DNA of 64,000 nt from assembly GCF_014640115.1 (NCBI RefSeq), contig NZ_BMGI01000001.1, forward strand, positions 952,501 to 1,016,500, read 5' to 3'. The stretch comes from Sinisalibacter lacisalsi (GTDB taxonomy: Bacteria; Pseudomonadota; Alphaproteobacteria; Rhodobacterales; Rhodobacteraceae). The first letter of the stretch is position 1. Each line of letters starts with the position of its first letter. The notes under the pieces are model-generated. The model had not been told where the DNA came from, did no database searches, and saw only the letters and a list, made by a program, of their open reading frames with translations. Positions 47,175 through 57,285 of this stretch are shown one piece after another. The position numbers were made by a program, and so were the translations under genes.

Positions 47175-49016
47175 ATGCCCCATTACCGCTCGCGCAAATC
47201 CACCCATGGCCGCAACATGGCCGGAGCCCGCGGCCTCTGGCGTGCCACCGGCATGACCGACGAGGATTTTGGCAAGCCGATCATCGCCGTGGTCAACAGC
47301 TTCACCCAGTTCGTGCCCGGCCACGTGCACCTCAAGGACATGGGCCAGCTCGTGGCGCGCGAGATCGAGAAGGCCGGCGGCGTGGCGAAGGAGTTCAACA
47401 CCATCGCCATCGATGACGGCATCGCGATGGGGCACGACGGCATGCTCTACTCGTTGCCTTCGCGCGAAGTGATCGCCGACAGCGTGGAATACATGCTCAA
47501 CGGCCACTCCGCCGATGCCATGGTCTGCATCTCGAACTGCGACAAGATCACGCCCGGCATGATGATGGCGGCGATGCGGCTCAACATTCCCGTTGTCTTC
47601 GTGTCCGGCGGGCCGATGGAGGCGGGCAAGATCAGCCCCGACGTGATCGACCACGATCTCGACCTCGTCGACGCGATGGTGGCGGCGGCCGATGACAAAT
47701 ACACCGACGAACAGGTGCTCGCCATCGAGCAGAACGCTTGCCCGACCTGCGGGTCCTGCTCGGGCATGTTCACGGCGAACTCGATGAACTCGCTCGCCGA
47801 GGCGCTGGGCATCGCGCTGCCCGGCAACGGCTCGATGCTGGCCACCCACGCCGACCGGGAGGCGCTTTTCAAGGAGGCGGGGCGGCTGATCGTGGAGATC
47901 ACCAATGCGCATTACGAGGAAGAGAAGCCGGGGCTGTTGCCGCGCGACATCGCCTGCTTCGAAGCCTTCGAAAACGCCATGAGCCTCGACATCGCGATGG
48001 GCGGTTCGACGAACACGGTGCTGCACCTGCTCGCCATCGCCCATGAGGGAAAAGTGAATTTCACCATGGACGACATTGACCGGCTGAGCCGCAAGGTGCC
48101 GGTTTTGTGCAAGGTGGCGCCCGCCAAGCAGGACGTGCACATGGAAGACGTGCACCGTGCCGGCGGCATCTTCGCCATTCTCGGCGAGATGCACCGGGCG
48201 GGCCTTCTGCATGGCGATGTGCGCACTGTGCACAGCGAGACGATGGCAGAGGCGATCGCCAAGTGGGACGTGATGAAAACGCAAGACCCCGCCGTCGAGA
48301 CTTTCTACCGCGCCGCCCCCGGCGGGGTGCGCACCACTCAGGCCTTCTCGACGCAGAACCGTTACAAGGATCTCGACCTCGACCGCAAGTCGGGCGCGAT
48401 CCGCTCGGCCGAGCACGCCTTCAGCCAGGATGGCGGGCTCGCGGTGCTGTTCGGCAATATCGCCGAGCACGGCAGCATCGTGAAAACGGCGGGGGTGGAT
48501 GACAGCATCCTCAAGTTCACCGGCACCGCCCGGGTGTTCGAGAGCCAGGACAGTGCGGTGAGCGGCATCCTTGGCGGCAAGGTTTCGGCCGGCGAGGTCG
48601 TGGTGATCCGCTACGAGGGTCCGCAGGGCGGGCCGGGGATGCAGGAAATGCTCTATCCGACCTCCTACCTCAAGTCGAAGGGCCTCGGCAAAGCCTGCGC
48701 GCTGCTCACCGACGGGCGCTTCTCGGGCGGCACCTCGGGGCTTTCGATCGGCCACGCCAGCCCGGAGGCCGCCGAGGGCGGCGTGATCGGGCTCGTGGAA
48801 GATGGCGACACGATCGAGATCGACATCCCGGGCCGCACCATCCACCTCGCGGTGGACGAGGCCGAACTGGAGCGCCGCCGCGCCGCCAAGGGGCCGCTGC
48901 CGTGGGGCCCGGCCGAGGTGCGCACGCGCGCGGTTTCGACCGCGCTCAAGGCCTACGCGATGTTCGCGTCCTCGGCCTCCAGGGGTGCCGTGCGGATCCT
49001 GCCGGGCGAGGAGTGA
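47175..49016 (+). CDS. ilvD: dihydroxy-acid dehydratase
   Basis: This iron-sulfur enzyme makes the 2-keto acid precursors of valine, leucine and isoleucine. The 613-residue protein has the cluster Cys in [13 protein letters not shown] and [30 protein letters not shown], and the C-terminal [16 protein letters not shown] with the catalytic Ser. The start [15 protein letters not shown] is standard, with GGAGAGG upstream; the frame is open further upstream but non-coding. Confidence 0.98.
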   Translation: MPHYRSRKSTHGRNMAGARGLWRATGMTDEDFGKPIIAVVNSFTQFVPGHVHLKDMGQLVAREIEKAGGVAKEFNTIAIDDGIAMGHDGMLYSLPSREVIADSVEYMLNGHSADAMVCISNCDKITPGMMMAAMRLNIPVVFVSGGPMEAGKISPDVIDHDLDLVDAMVAAADDKYTDEQVLAIEQNACPTCGSCSGMFTANSMNSLAEALGIALPGNGSMLATHADREALFKEAGRLIVEITNAHYEEEKPGLLPRDIACFEAFENAMSLDIAMGGSTNTVLHLLAIAHEGKVNFTMDDIDRLSRKVPVLCKVAPAKQDVHMEDVHRAGGIFAILGEMHRAGLLHGDVRTVHSETMAEAIAKWDVMKTQDPAVETFYRAAPGGVRTTQAFSTQNRYKDLDLDRKSGAIRSAEHAFSQDGGLAVLFGNIAEHGSIVKTAGVDDSILKFTGTARVFESQDSAVSGILGGKVSAGEVVVIRYEGPQGGPGMQEMLYPTSYLKSKGLGKACALLTDGRFSGGTSGLSIGHASPEAAEGGVIGLVEDGDTIEIDIPGRTIHLAVDEAELERRRAAKGPLPWGPAEVRTRAVSTALKAYAMFASSASRGAVRILPGEE

Positions 49017-49071
49017 GGCCAGGGCGGTGCTGCAACCGCTCCGTCTTGTCGCCGCCGAAAGGTGCTTGAGC

Positions 49072-49099
49072 TTGCCGTTTGGCGCCCCGCGCTTTATCT
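49072..49099 (+). promoter_or_regulatory. possible promoter of the ABC exporter gene
   Basis: TTGCCG and TTATCT are separated by 16 nt and end 27 nt before the ATG at 49127. Confidence 0.35.
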
Positions 49100-49126
49100 G
49101 AGCCCGGAACGAAGAGGAGCGCGGGC

Positions 49127-50920
49127 ATGGCGCCACGGGGCGAAGCGACCAAGGAAGAACGCGAAAAGTCGAAACGGATCGGTGCGCTTGCCGAGCTCTG
49201 GCCCTTCGTGCGGCCCTATCGAGGCCTGCTCGGGGCGGCGCTGGTGGCGCTGGTGTTTACCGCCGCGATCTCGCTCATCATGCCGATCGCGGTGCGCCGG
49301 GTGGTCGACGGCTTTGCCGGGTCCGAGCTGGTCTTGCTCGACCAGTATTTCCTGTTCGCCCTGGGCGTCGCGGTGCTGCTCGCCTTCGGCACCGGACTGC
49401 GTTACTACCTCGTCACCCGGCTCGGCGAGCGGGTGGTGGCCGATATCCGCGAGGCGGTGTTCAGCCGGGTGATCGGGCTCAGCCCGGCGTTCTACGAACG
49501 GATCATGACCGGCGAAGTTCTCAGCCGGATCACCACCGATACCACGCTGATCCTGAGCGTGATCGGCTCGTCGGTTTCCGTCGCCCTGCGCAACGTGCTG
49601 ATCCTGATCGGCGGCATGGGGATGATGATGCTCACCTCGGCCAAGCTCACCGGCCTCGTGCTGCTTCTGGTGCCGGCCGTGGTGGTGCCGATCGTGGTGC
49701 TCGGCCGGCGGCTCAGGGTCTTGGGGCGCGAAAACCAGGACTGGATCGCGCGCTCGTCCGGCAATGCCTCCGAGGCGCTGCTGAGCGTGCAGACGGTGCA
49801 GGCCTTCACCCACGAGGAACCTTCGCGCGCGGCGTTCCGCGAGGTCACGGAAGAAAGCTTCCGCTCGGCCGAAAAACGCATCGGCACCCGCGCGCTGATG
49901 ACGGTGATCGTCATCACCCTGATCTTTTCCGGCGTCGTCGGCGTGCTCTGGGTGGGCATGCGCGACGTGACCGGCGGCACCATGACCATCGGGTCCCTGG
50001 TGCAATTCGTGATCTACGCGATCATGACGGCGGGTTCGGTGGGGGCGCTGAGCGAGATCTGGTCGGAGCTTCAGCGCGCCGCCGGTGCCACCGAGCGGCT
50101 GGTGGAGCTGCTGACCGCCGAGGACGCGGTGCGCGATCCGGCCGCGCCGCGCCCCGTGCCCGAAAACGTCGCGGGCGATATCCGCTTCGAGGCGGTCACC
50201 TTCCGCTATCCCGCCCGGCCCGATCACCTCGCGCTCGACCAGGTAGACCTGCACGTGAAACCGGGCGAGACGGTGGCGCTCGTCGGCCCCTCGGGCGCGG
50301 GCAAGACCACGATCATCCAGCTTCTGCAACGCTTCTACGACCCGAGCGAGGGGGCGGTTAAGATCGACGGGATCGACCTGCGCGAGATGACGCGGCCCGA
50401 TTTCCGCCGCAAGATCGCGCTGGTGCCGCAGGATGCCGTGGTGTTCGCCACCACCGCGCGGGAGAACATCCGCTTCGGCCGGCTCGATGCCACCGATGCC
50501 GAGGTCGAGGCCGCCGCCCGTGCCGCCGCCGCGCACGAGTTTCTCGAAAAGCTGCCCGATGGTTACGAGACCTACGTCGGCGAGCGCGGCGTGATGCTTT
50601 CGGGCGGGCAGAAACAGCGCATCGCCATCGCCCGGGCCATCCTGCGTGACGCGCCGATCCTGCTGCTCGACGAGGCCACCAGCGCGCTCGACGCCGAGAG
50701 CGAGCGCGCGGTGCAGCACGCGGTCGACGAGATGGCGAAGGACCGCACGACCCTGATCATCGCTCACCGGCTGGCCACGGTGAAGAAGGCCGACCGGATC
50801 GTGGTGTTCGAGGATGGCCGGATCGTGGCGCAGGGCAGCCATGACGACCTGGTGGCCGAAGGCGGTCTTTATGCCCGCCTCGCGCGGCTCCAGTTCACCG
50901 ACGGGCTCGCTGCAGAGTAG
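49127..50920 (+). CDS. ABC exporter, fused membrane and ATPase domains (MsbA-like half transporter)
   Basis: The 597-residue protein has six predicted membrane helices in the first 330 residues and an ATPase domain with Walker A VGPSGAGKTT, Q-loop LVPQDAVVFATTARENI, signature LSGGQKQR, Walker B ILLLDEATSALD and H-loop IIAHRLATVKKADRI. It would dimerise and export lipids, drugs or peptides. The substrate is not evident. The ATG at 49127 has GAGGAG upstream; a shadow start at 49079 was rejected. It is followed 91 nt later by an acyl-CoA ligase. Confidence 0.92.
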   Translation: MAPRGEATKEEREKSKRIGALAELWPFVRPYRGLLGAALVALVFTAAISLIMPIAVRRVVDGFAGSELVLLDQYFLFALGVAVLLAFGTGLRYYLVTRLGERVVADIREAVFSRVIGLSPAFYERIMTGEVLSRITTDTTLILSVIGSSVSVALRNVLILIGGMGMMMLTSAKLTGLVLLLVPAVVVPIVVLGRRLRVLGRENQDWIARSSGNASEALLSVQTVQAFTHEEPSRAAFREVTEESFRSAEKRIGTRALMTVIVITLIFSGVVGVLWVGMRDVTGGTMTIGSLVQFVIYAIMTAGSVGALSEIWSELQRAAGATERLVELLTAEDAVRDPAAPRPVPENVAGDIRFEAVTFRYPARPDHLALDQVDLHVKPGETVALVGPSGAGKTTIIQLLQRFYDPSEGAVKIDGIDLREMTRPDFRRKIALVPQDAVVFATTARENIRFGRLDATDAEVEAAARAAAAHEFLEKLPDGYETYVGERGVMLSGGQKQRIAIARAILRDAPILLLDEATSALDAESERAVQHAVDEMAKDRTTLIIAHRLATVKKADRIVVFEDGRIVAQGSHDDLVAEGGLYARLARLQFTDGLAAE

Positions 50921-51011
50921 CGCGGGCTTCCCGTAACGTTGGGCTTGCGAGGGCGCGCCAGTTCGACCATCTTCCTTCGAAACGGCCGAAAGTGCCGGAG
51001 GGGAGGAAGAC

Positions 51012-52913
51012 ATGCCGCGCTATACCTACGATCAACCGTCCGACCGTGACGCCGTCGAGAATGAGAAGACCTGGGAGGCGCGCAACAACCCGGTGACCGT
51101 CTACCAGCTGCTGAAGAAGACGGCTGATGCGCATGGGCCGGAGTCGGCGGTTTCGTTCCAGATCCTGTCGGGGCCGAAGGACAAGGCCGAAACCCTGTCC
51201 TGGCGGCAGTTGCACGACAAGTCGGTGCAGGCGGCCAACCTTTTCCGCTCGCTCGGCGTGGGCGAGAAGGACGCAGTGGCCTTCATCCTGCCGAACGCGA
51301 ACGAAACGCTGATCGCCCTGATCGGCGGCATGGTCGCGGGCGTGGTGAACCCGATCAACCCGCTGCTCGACGCCGAGCAGATCGCCGCGCTCCTGCGCGA
51401 GACGGGCGCAAAGGTGGTGGTGACGCTCAAGGGCTTCCCGAAGACCGACGTGGGCCAGAAGGCGCACGAGGCGGTGGCGATGGCGCCGAACGTCGCCCAC
51501 GTGCTGGAGGTGGACCTGAACCGCTACCTCACCTTCCCGAAAAACCTCATCGTGCCGCTGATCCGGCCCAAGGTGAAACCCGCGCACAAAGCGGATGTGC
51601 AGGATTTCAACGCCGCGCTCGCGCGCCACAACACCACGCTCGATTTCGCCGATGGCGGGGTCGACCGGGTGGCGGCCTATTTCCACACCGGCGGCACCAC
51701 TGGCATGCCGAAGGTGGCGCAGCACAAGTATTCCGGCATCGTCTACAACGGCTGGCTCGGGGCCAACCTGCTGTTCGATCCCGACGACACGATCATCTGC
51801 CCGCTGCCGCTGTTCCACGTCTTCGCCGTGCACGTGGTGTTCATGGCGGTGCTCACGGCCGGGGCGCATGTGGTCTTCCCCACCCCGGCAGGTTACCGGG
51901 GCGAGGGTGTGTTCGACAATTTCTGGAAACTGGTGGAGCGCTGGAAGGTCAATTTCATCATCACCGTGCCCACCGCCATCTCCGCGATGATGCAGCGCCC
52001 GGTGGATGCCGATGTGTCGTCGCTCAAGGTGGCGTTCTCCGGGTCTGCGCCCTTGCCGGTGGAACTGTTCAACCGGTTCGAGAAGGCCACCGGGGTGACG
52101 CTCGTCGAGGGCTACGGGCTGACCGAGGCGACCTGTCTGGTCTCCTGCAACCCGCTCGGCGAGGGCCAGAAGAAGATCGGCTCGGTCGGCGTGCCGTTCC
52201 CCTACACCGACGTGAAGATCCTGCAATGCGACGGCGACGGCGTGGTGCTCAAGGAGTGCGGCGTGGACGAGGTCGGCGAGATCTGCGTCGCCAACCCCGG
52301 GGTGTTCGCCGGCAGCACCTATACCGACGAGGCCAAGAACAACGGCCTGTTCGCGATGGGCACGCATCTGCGCACCGGCGATCTCGGCCGGATCGACGAG
52401 GATGGCTACCTCTGGATCACCGGCCGCGCCAAGGATCTTATCATCCGTGGCGGCCACAACATCGACCCGGCCGAGATCGAGGAGGTGTTGGCGGGGCACC
52501 CGGCGGTGGCCTTCGCCGGCGCGATCGGGCAGCCGGATGCCTTCTCCGGCGAGATCCCCTGCGCCTATGTCGAGTTGGTGACGGGCGCGACGGTGACGTC
52601 GGACGAACTGCTCGCCTATGCCAGGGAACACATCCACGAGCGCGCGGCGGTGCCGAAATACATCGGCATTCTCGACGAGTTGCCGAAGACCGCGGTGGGC
52701 AAGGTGTTCAAACCCGAACTGCGGCGCGATGCAATCACCCGGATCTACAACGCGGCGCTGGAAGCGGCGGGGATCAATGCCCATGTCGAAGAGGTGGTGG
52801 AATCGAAAAAGCTGGGCCTCGTGGCACGGCTGAAGGCGACGGGCGAGGTCGATTACGAGCAGGTCAATCACGTGCTCGGCGAGTTCACCCGGCCCTTCGA
52901 GTGGATGGACTAG
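51012..52913 (+). CDS. AMP-forming acyl-CoA ligase (long, 633 residues)
   Basis: The protein has the adenylation motifs YFHTGGTTGMPKVAQHKYSG (P-loop), VEGYGLTEATCLVSCNPLG, RTGDLGRIDEDGYLWITGRAKDLIIRGGHNIDPAEIEEVL, and KTAVGKVFKPELRRDAI with the catalytic Lys. It is longer than typical fatty acid ligases because of an N-terminal extension and a segment around residues 155-205. The substrate is unknown. It is followed after 13 nt by a DsrC/TusE-like gene, so the two are probably one transcript. Confidence 0.87.
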   Translation: MPRYTYDQPSDRDAVENEKTWEARNNPVTVYQLLKKTADAHGPESAVSFQILSGPKDKAETLSWRQLHDKSVQAANLFRSLGVGEKDAVAFILPNANETLIALIGGMVAGVVNPINPLLDAEQIAALLRETGAKVVVTLKGFPKTDVGQKAHEAVAMAPNVAHVLEVDLNRYLTFPKNLIVPLIRPKVKPAHKADVQDFNAALARHNTTLDFADGGVDRVAAYFHTGGTTGMPKVAQHKYSGIVYNGWLGANLLFDPDDTIICPLPLFHVFAVHVVFMAVLTAGAHVVFPTPAGYRGEGVFDNFWKLVERWKVNFIITVPTAISAMMQRPVDADVSSLKVAFSGSAPLPVELFNRFEKATGVTLVEGYGLTEATCLVSCNPLGEGQKKIGSVGVPFPYTDVKILQCDGDGVVLKECGVDEVGEICVANPGVFAGSTYTDEAKNNGLFAMGTHLRTGDLGRIDEDGYLWITGRAKDLIIRGGHNIDPAEIEEVLAGHPAVAFAGAIGQPDAFSGEIPCAYVELVTGATVTSDELLAYAREHIHERAAVPKYIGILDELPKTAVGKVFKPELRRDAITRIYNAALEAAGINAHVEEVVESKKLGLVARLKATGEVDYEQVNHVLGEFTRPFEWMD

Positions 52914-52926
52914 GAAGGCAGGCCGG

Positions 52927-53289
52927 ATGCGCGCGGTTCCCGAAGATCCGGTCACACTGACCCTGCTCAGCGGCGCGCGCTTCCGTATCGACGGCCATGG
53001 CTATCTTGCCGACCCGAACGACTGGACGGAGGACTTCGCCGTATATACCGCGCGCGAGGAGGGGATCGACCTGACCCCTCGGCACTGGGAACTGATCCGC
53101 TGGATCCGCGCCGAGGAGGCCGATCACGGGGTGATGCCCGACGCCCGCTTCGCGATGAAGTTTCTCGGCGGTGAGCAGGGCAAGCAGGCCGGGCGCGAGG
53201 AGCTGTTCACGCTGTTTCCCTATGGCTACGTCAAGCAGGCGATCAAGATCGCGGGGATGCGCCAGCCGAGGGCCTGGTCGACGGGCTAG
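52927..53289 (+). CDS. DsrC/TusE-family protein lacking both C-terminal cysteines
   Basis: The 120-residue protein matches DsrC/TusE across its length: FRIDGHGYLADPNDWTEDFAVYTAREEGI, LTPRHWELIRWIRAEEADHGVMPDAR, and the C-terminal arm LFPYGYVKQAIKIAGMRQP. In sulfur-relay DsrC and TusE this arm carries one or two redox Cys (KQACRIAGL ... C at the end). Here the positions read KQAIKIAG and RAWSTG, so no Cys remains. It cannot carry sulfur in the known way and may be regulatory. It is downstream of an acyl-CoA ligase and 105 nt before the hisD stop on the other strand. Confidence 0.85.
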   Translation: MRAVPEDPVTLTLLSGARFRIDGHGYLADPNDWTEDFAVYTAREEGIDLTPRHWELIRWIRAEEADHGVMPDARFAMKFLGGEQGKQAGREELFTLFPYGYVKQAIKIAGMRQPRAWSTG

Positions 53290-53333
53290 GGGCAAGGGGT
53301 TCGCCCCGGGCTTGCGCCCGCGGCGACCGGGGC

Positions 53334-53385
53334 GAGGGGGCGCTGCCCCCTCGCGCTCCCCCGAGGTATTTTTGCCAGGATGAAG
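53334..53385 (-). repeat. short dispersed GC-rich repeat, copy A
   Basis: On the minus strand it reads CTTCATCCTGGCAAAAATAC, then CTCGGGGG and a GGGGGCAGCGCCCCC hairpin. It begins 9 nt after the hisD stop. Core and hairpin match the copy at 25746-25810; the 5' part matches the copy at 7628-7654. Confidence 0.65.
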
Positions 53386-53393
53386 GAGAGAGG

Positions 53394-54698
53394 TCAGCCC
53401 TCGTTCAGCTTGTCGAGCCGGACGCGCACAGAGAGGCCGTGGGCTTCGAGGCTCTCCGATTTCGCCAGCGTTTCCGCCGCCGGGCCGATTGCCTTGAGGG
53501 CTGCCGGCGTCATCTTGGCGATGGTGGTGCGCTTGAGAAAATCGAGCGCCGAGAGGCCGGAGGAGAACCGGGCCGAGCGCGCCGTGGGCAGCACGTGGTT
53601 GGGGCCGCCGACGTAATCGCCCACCGCTTCCGGTGTCCATGCCCCAAGGAACAGCGCGCCGGCGTGGGTGATCTTCGCCGCCAGCGCGTCGGGGTCGGCG
53701 ACGCAAAGCTCGAGGTGTTCAGGCGCGATCCGGTCGGAGAGCGCGGCCGCCTCGTCGAGGTCGCGCACCGTGATCACCGCGCCGAAATCGCGCCAGCTCG
53801 CGCCCGCGATGGCGCGCCGCTCCAGCGTTTGCAGCCGCTTCTCGACCGCCTCGGCCACCTTGTGGCCGAAGGCTTCATCGTCGGTGACCAGGATGGATTG
53901 CGCGCTTTCGTCGTGCTCGGCCTGGCTCATCAGGTCGAGTGCCAGGAAATCGGGATCGTTGTCGGCATCGGCGATCACCAGGATCTCGGAGGGACCGGCG
54001 ATCATGTCGATCCCGACCTTGCCGAACACCCGCCGCTTGGCCGCCGCCACGAAGGCGTTGCCCGGCCCGGTGATCTTGTCGACCGGCGCGATCGTTTCGG
54101 TGCCGTAGGCCAGCGCGGCGATCGCCTGCGCGCCGCCGATGCGATAGATCTCGTCGACCCCCGCGATCTCGGCGGCCAGCAGCACCAGCGGGTTCACCGC
54201 GCCGTCGGGGGTGGGGACGGTGACGGCGAGGCGCTCCACGCCCGCGACCTTGGCCGGCACCGCGTTCATCAGCACCGAGGACGGGTAGGAGGCGAGCCCG
54301 CCCGGCACGTAGAGCCCGGCCGCCGATACCGGCGTCCAGCGCCAGCCGAGGGTGGCGCCGTCGGGGTCGGTCCAGAGCTGGTCGTCGGGCATCTGGCGCA
54401 CGTGGTAGGCGCGGATGCGGTCGGCGGCGAGTTCCAGCGCATCGCGTTCTTCCGGCGCGACCTTCGCGACCTGCGCCGCGATCTCGCCCGCGCTGAAGCG
54501 CATTGTCTCCGGCGTCAGGGCGAGGCGATCGAACCGTTCGGTGAGTTCGATCACCGCATCATCGCCGCGCGCGCGGACATCGGCGATGATGCCGGCCACG
54601 ATCTCGTCGACGTCCGGGCTGTCTTCGCGCTTGGCGCCGAGCAGGGCGGTGAACCGCGCCTCGAAATCGGCGTCGCGCGTATTGAGAAACTGCGCCAT
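53394..54698 (-). CDS. hisD: histidinol dehydrogenase
   Basis: It oxidises histidinol to histidine in two steps with NAD. The 434-residue protein has YVPGGLASYPSSVLMNAVPAKVAGV, RIGGAQAIAALAYGTETIAPVDKITGPGNAFVAAAKR, AGPSEILVIADADNDPDFLALDLMSQAEHDESAQ with the zinc ligands, and GALFLGAWTPEAVGDYVGGPNHVLPT. It is the third gene of murA-DUF2948-hisD; its ATG lies 3 nt after the DUF2948 stop. Other his genes are not in the window. Confidence 0.97.
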   Translation of the reverse strand: MAQFLNTRDADFEARFTALLGAKREDSPDVDEIVAGIIADVRARGDDAVIELTERFDRLALTPETMRFSAGEIAAQVAKVAPEERDALELAADRIRAYHVRQMPDDQLWTDPDGATLGWRWTPVSAAGLYVPGGLASYPSSVLMNAVPAKVAGVERLAVTVPTPDGAVNPLVLLAAEIAGVDEIYRIGGAQAIAALAYGTETIAPVDKITGPGNAFVAAAKRRVFGKVGIDMIAGPSEILVIADADNDPDFLALDLMSQAEHDESAQSILVTDDEAFGHKVAEAVEKRLQTLERRAIAGASWRDFGAVITVRDLDEAAALSDRIAPEHLELCVADPDALAAKITHAGALFLGAWTPEAVGDYVGGPNHVLPTARSARFSSGLSALDFLKRTTIAKMTPAALKAIGPAAETLAKSESLEAHGLSVRVRLDKLNEG

Positions 54699-54701
54699 GG
54701 G

Positions 54702-55181
54702 CTACTCCGGATGATGCGGGGTCTTGCGCGTGGGGGCAAGGTAGGGCCGGGTCACGTCCTGCAGCGTGACGTCGAGCGCCTCGACGTCGACCGCGATGGC
54801 GCCGTCGCCGGCGAGGGTGAGCACAACGCGCCCGGTGCCGTCTTCGCCCGGCTCGAACGAGATGGACAGAAGCGATAAGACGAGATCCTTTTCCTGCCGG
54901 TCCACGCCCTGGGATTGCACTTTCACCACATCCGACACCGCGAGCACCGATTGCACACGCTCCACCGCGCGGCCGCGTTTCGCGGCCTTTTCGGCGTCTT
55001 CCCAGCGGAAGCGGTTGAGCAACAATGCGAAGCGGCGGCGGGTGGGCTGCCACGTCATCTCGGTGATCGGAAACACCGCGTCCTGCGCCAGTGCCGAGAT
55101 CACGGCGAGGTCGTCGGCGTCGAGCGCCATCAGCCGAACCGGCGCCTCGCCGCCGTCTTCAAATCTTGCGTCCTCGGTCAT
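54702..55181 (-). CDS. DUF2948 family protein
   Basis: The 159-residue protein belongs to a family found beside murA and hisD in Rhodobacterales, of unknown function. It shows [22 protein letters not shown] at the N terminus and [21 protein letters not shown]. There is no signal peptide. Its ATG overlaps the murA stop (ATGA), so translation is coupled. Confidence 0.88.
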   Translation of the reverse strand: MTEDARFEDGGEAPVRLMALDADDLAVISALAQDAVFPITEMTWQPTRRRFALLLNRFRWEDAEKAAKRGRAVERVQSVLAVSDVVKVQSQGVDRQEKDLVLSLLSISFEPGEDGTGRVVLTLAGDGAIAVDVEALDVTLQDVTRPYLAPTRKTPHHPE

Positions 55182-56446
55182 GTGCCCTTTACCCGTTCGA
55201 TCTGTGCCCCCACGCGCGAGAGCTTGCGCACCACCTGCTCGTAGCCGCGGTCGAGGTGGTAGACCCGGCTTACCACGGTTTCACCCTCGGCGGCGAGGCC
55301 CGCGAGAATGAGGCTAACGCTGGCGCGCAGATCGGTGGCCATCACCGGCGCGCCCTTGAGCCGCTCCACCCCGGTGACCCGCGCGGTGCCGCCCTGCACC
55401 TCGATCTCGGCGCCCATCCGCACCAGCTCAGGCGCGTGCATGAAGCGGTTCTCGAAGATCGTCTCGTGCAGCGTGCTCACTCCCTGAGCGGTGGTGAGCA
55501 ACGCCATCATCTGGGCCTGGAGATCGGTGGGAAAGCCGGGGAAGACCTCGGTGGTGATGTCCACTGCCCGCACCCGGCCGCCGTCGTGGCGCACCCGCAG
55601 GCCGCGGCCGGTTTCCTCTACCGAAACCCCCGCCTCGGCGAGTTTTTCGACGAAGCTCTGCACCAGGTCGAGCGTACCGCCCAGGCATTCCACGTCGCCG
55701 CCGGCGATCACCGGGGCGAGCATGTAGGTGCCCAGCTCGATCCGGTCGGTGACCACCCGGTGCGTCGCGCCGCCGAGCCGGTCGACGCCCTGGATCTCGA
55801 TCCGGTCGGTGCCCTCGCCCTCGATCTGCGCGCCCATGGCGATGAGGCAGCGCGCGAGATCGACGATCTCGGGCTCGCGCGCGGCGTTGGTGATCACGGT
55901 GGTGCCCTTGGCCAGCGTGGCCGCCATCATCAGGTTCTCTGTGGCGCCGACGGAAGGAAAAGCGAGGTCGATCTGCGCGCCCTTGAGCCCGCCGGGCGCC
56001 TTGGCATGCAGGTAGCCGTCTCTCAGCTCGATCTCGGCGCCGAGCTTTTCCAGCCCGTCGATGTGAATGTCCATCGGCCGCGCCCCGATCGCGCAGCCGC
56101 CGGGCAGCGATACCTCGGCATGGCCCGCGCGCGCCAGCAGGGGGCCGAGCACGAGGTTGGAGGCGCGCATCTTGCGCACGATGTCGTAGTCGGCCCGTGT
56201 CGAGGTCAGATCATGGCTCGACATCGCCAGCACCTTGTCGTGCTGCAGGCTGGCGGCGTCGGCGCCGAGCGATTGCAGGAGCACCGTCATCGTCGAGATA
56301 TCCGACAGCCGCGGCGCGTTGGTGAGGATCAGCGGTTCCTCGGAGAGCAGCGTTGCCGGCATCAGCGCGAGGCAGGCGTTTTTCGCACCCGCGATGGGGA
56401 TTTCCCCGTTCAGCGGGCCGCCGCCCGTTACCACGATAGAATCCAT
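55178..56446 (-). CDS. murA: UDP-N-acetylglucosamine 1-carboxyvinyltransferase
   Basis: It transfers enolpyruvate from PEP to UDP-GlcNAc, the first committed step of peptidoglycan synthesis. The 422-residue protein has the N-terminal [22 protein letters not shown], the active-site loop [17 protein letters not shown] with the PEP-reactive Cys (fosfomycin target), and [17 protein letters not shown]. The start is MDSIVVTGG at 56446. It begins 10 nt after the small basic protein gene and overlaps DUF2948 by 4 nt. Confidence 0.98.
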   Translation of the reverse strand: MDSIVVTGGGPLNGEIPIAGAKNACLALMPATLLSEEPLILTNAPRLSDISTMTVLLQSLGADAASLQHDKVLAMSSHDLTSTRADYDIVRKMRASNLVLGPLLARAGHAEVSLPGGCAIGARPMDIHIDGLEKLGAEIELRDGYLHAKAPGGLKGAQIDLAFPSVGATENLMMAATLAKGTTVITNAAREPEIVDLARCLIAMGAQIEGEGTDRIEIQGVDRLGGATHRVVTDRIELGTYMLAPVIAGGDVECLGGTLDLVQSFVEKLAEAGVSVEETGRGLRVRHDGGRVRAVDITTEVFPGFPTDLQAQMMALLTTAQGVSTLHETIFENRFMHAPELVRMGAEIEVQGGTARVTGVERLKGAPVMATDLRASVSLILAGLAAEGETVVSRVYHLDRGYEQVVRKLSRVGAQIERVKGT

Positions 56447-56456
56447 GCCTGCCCCT

Positions 56457-56606
56457 CTATTTCTCTTCGTTGGTCTTGGCCATGCCGTCACGCGCCCTGG
56501 CCTGCGCCTTGCGCCGCGCCATGTTGGCTTTCAACGCCGATTTGAGCCGGTCGTCGCGCGATGCGGGCGGCTTCTTGGGCGTTTCCGAGGCAGGTTTGCG
56601 GCTCAT
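56457..56606 (-). CDS. 49-residue basic protein upstream of murA
   Basis: This short frame encodes [20 protein letters not shown], then [20 protein letters not shown], and ends GMAKTNEEK. It is highly basic, with a central amphipathic Arg/Lys helix. The codon use fits the neighbours, and the stop is 10 nt before the murA start, so it should be in the murA transcript. I recall similar tiny basic proteins before murA in Rhodobacterales, but cannot search. Function is unknown. Confidence 0.72.
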   Translation of the reverse strand: MSRKPASETPKKPPASRDDRLKSALKANMARRKAQARARDGMAKTNEEK

Positions 56607-56693
56607 GCCGCTCTGTCTAACCCGTCGGGGAATGAGCGTCCAGATTGCGCTTGCGCCCTCGGCGAAATGCGTCTAATCAGCCGCCCACGGTTG

Positions 56694-56768
56694 GCCGCAG
56701 TAGCTCAGTGGTAGAGCGCACCCTTGGTAAGGGTGAGGTCGGGAGTTCAATCCTCCCCTGCGGCACCA
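56694..56768 (+). tRNA. tRNA-Thr (anticodon GGU)
   Basis: Acceptor GCCGCAG pairs with CTGCGGC, followed by A and encoded CCA. The D-arm reads AGCTCAGTGGTAGAGC. The anticodon loop TTGGTAA between CACCC and GGGTG gives GGU. The T-arm has GGGAGTTCAATCCTCCC. Length is 75 nt. Confidence 0.96.
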
Positions 56769-57285
56769 TTTCACCCGGCACAGACCTGAATTCACAACGG
56801 CTTGTATCGCGTCCGGCGGCGTCTTGCGGGCGTGTGATTCACGTTGGGCGGGCGACCTGGCGGCGGGGGGGCGCCTGTTGGGCTTGATGGTTGGGCAAAT
56901 CACGTCCCCGGATTGGCATCCGCGGTTTGTTCCGCCCCGTCGCTCTCGTGCTCCAGCCGAAGGTAATCGCGGACCAGCCTGGTGATGATGTCTGTGCCCC
57001 CGGACGCGCGCCCACCTTCTGCGGTGGCTGGCACAGTGCCCGCGCGAAGATCACGCGGTGCAGCAGGGAAGGATCGCTTCCGGAATCCGAGCGCGTTTCC
57101 CGACCCTCTGCGGGCCGACGAGGGCTGTGCCGAACGCGCCGTCACCCCGAGGTTGCACGGTATATCCGGCCCCGGTCGCGCTTGTGGCGGTTCCGAACCG
57201 CCTTGTGCACCGAACGGGCCCGTGGCGGCGGCGCTGCAATTCGTGGCTGTCCGCATGTCGGCGTGCAATGCCCCGCGCCTTGGCG
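56769..57285. other. 517-nt gap after tRNA-Thr, possible relic DNA
   Basis: No convincing gene was seen between tRNA-Thr and the GntR stop. On the minus strand, frame 57005-56900 encodes a tail GTDIITRLVRDYLRLEHESD and then a stop, which reads like the end of a real protein but has no coherent upstream part. It may be a pseudogene remnant. The position directly 3' of a tRNA is a classical integration site, but no att repeat of the tRNA end was found in the window. Confidence 0.45.

Noticed and set aside
50895-52955. Long antisense frame over the 633-residue acyl-CoA ligase; similar ones over ilvD, the ABC exporter and the PhoX-like gene
   Set aside because: All lie exactly opposite recognised genes, have antisense composition, and show no motif or ribosome site.
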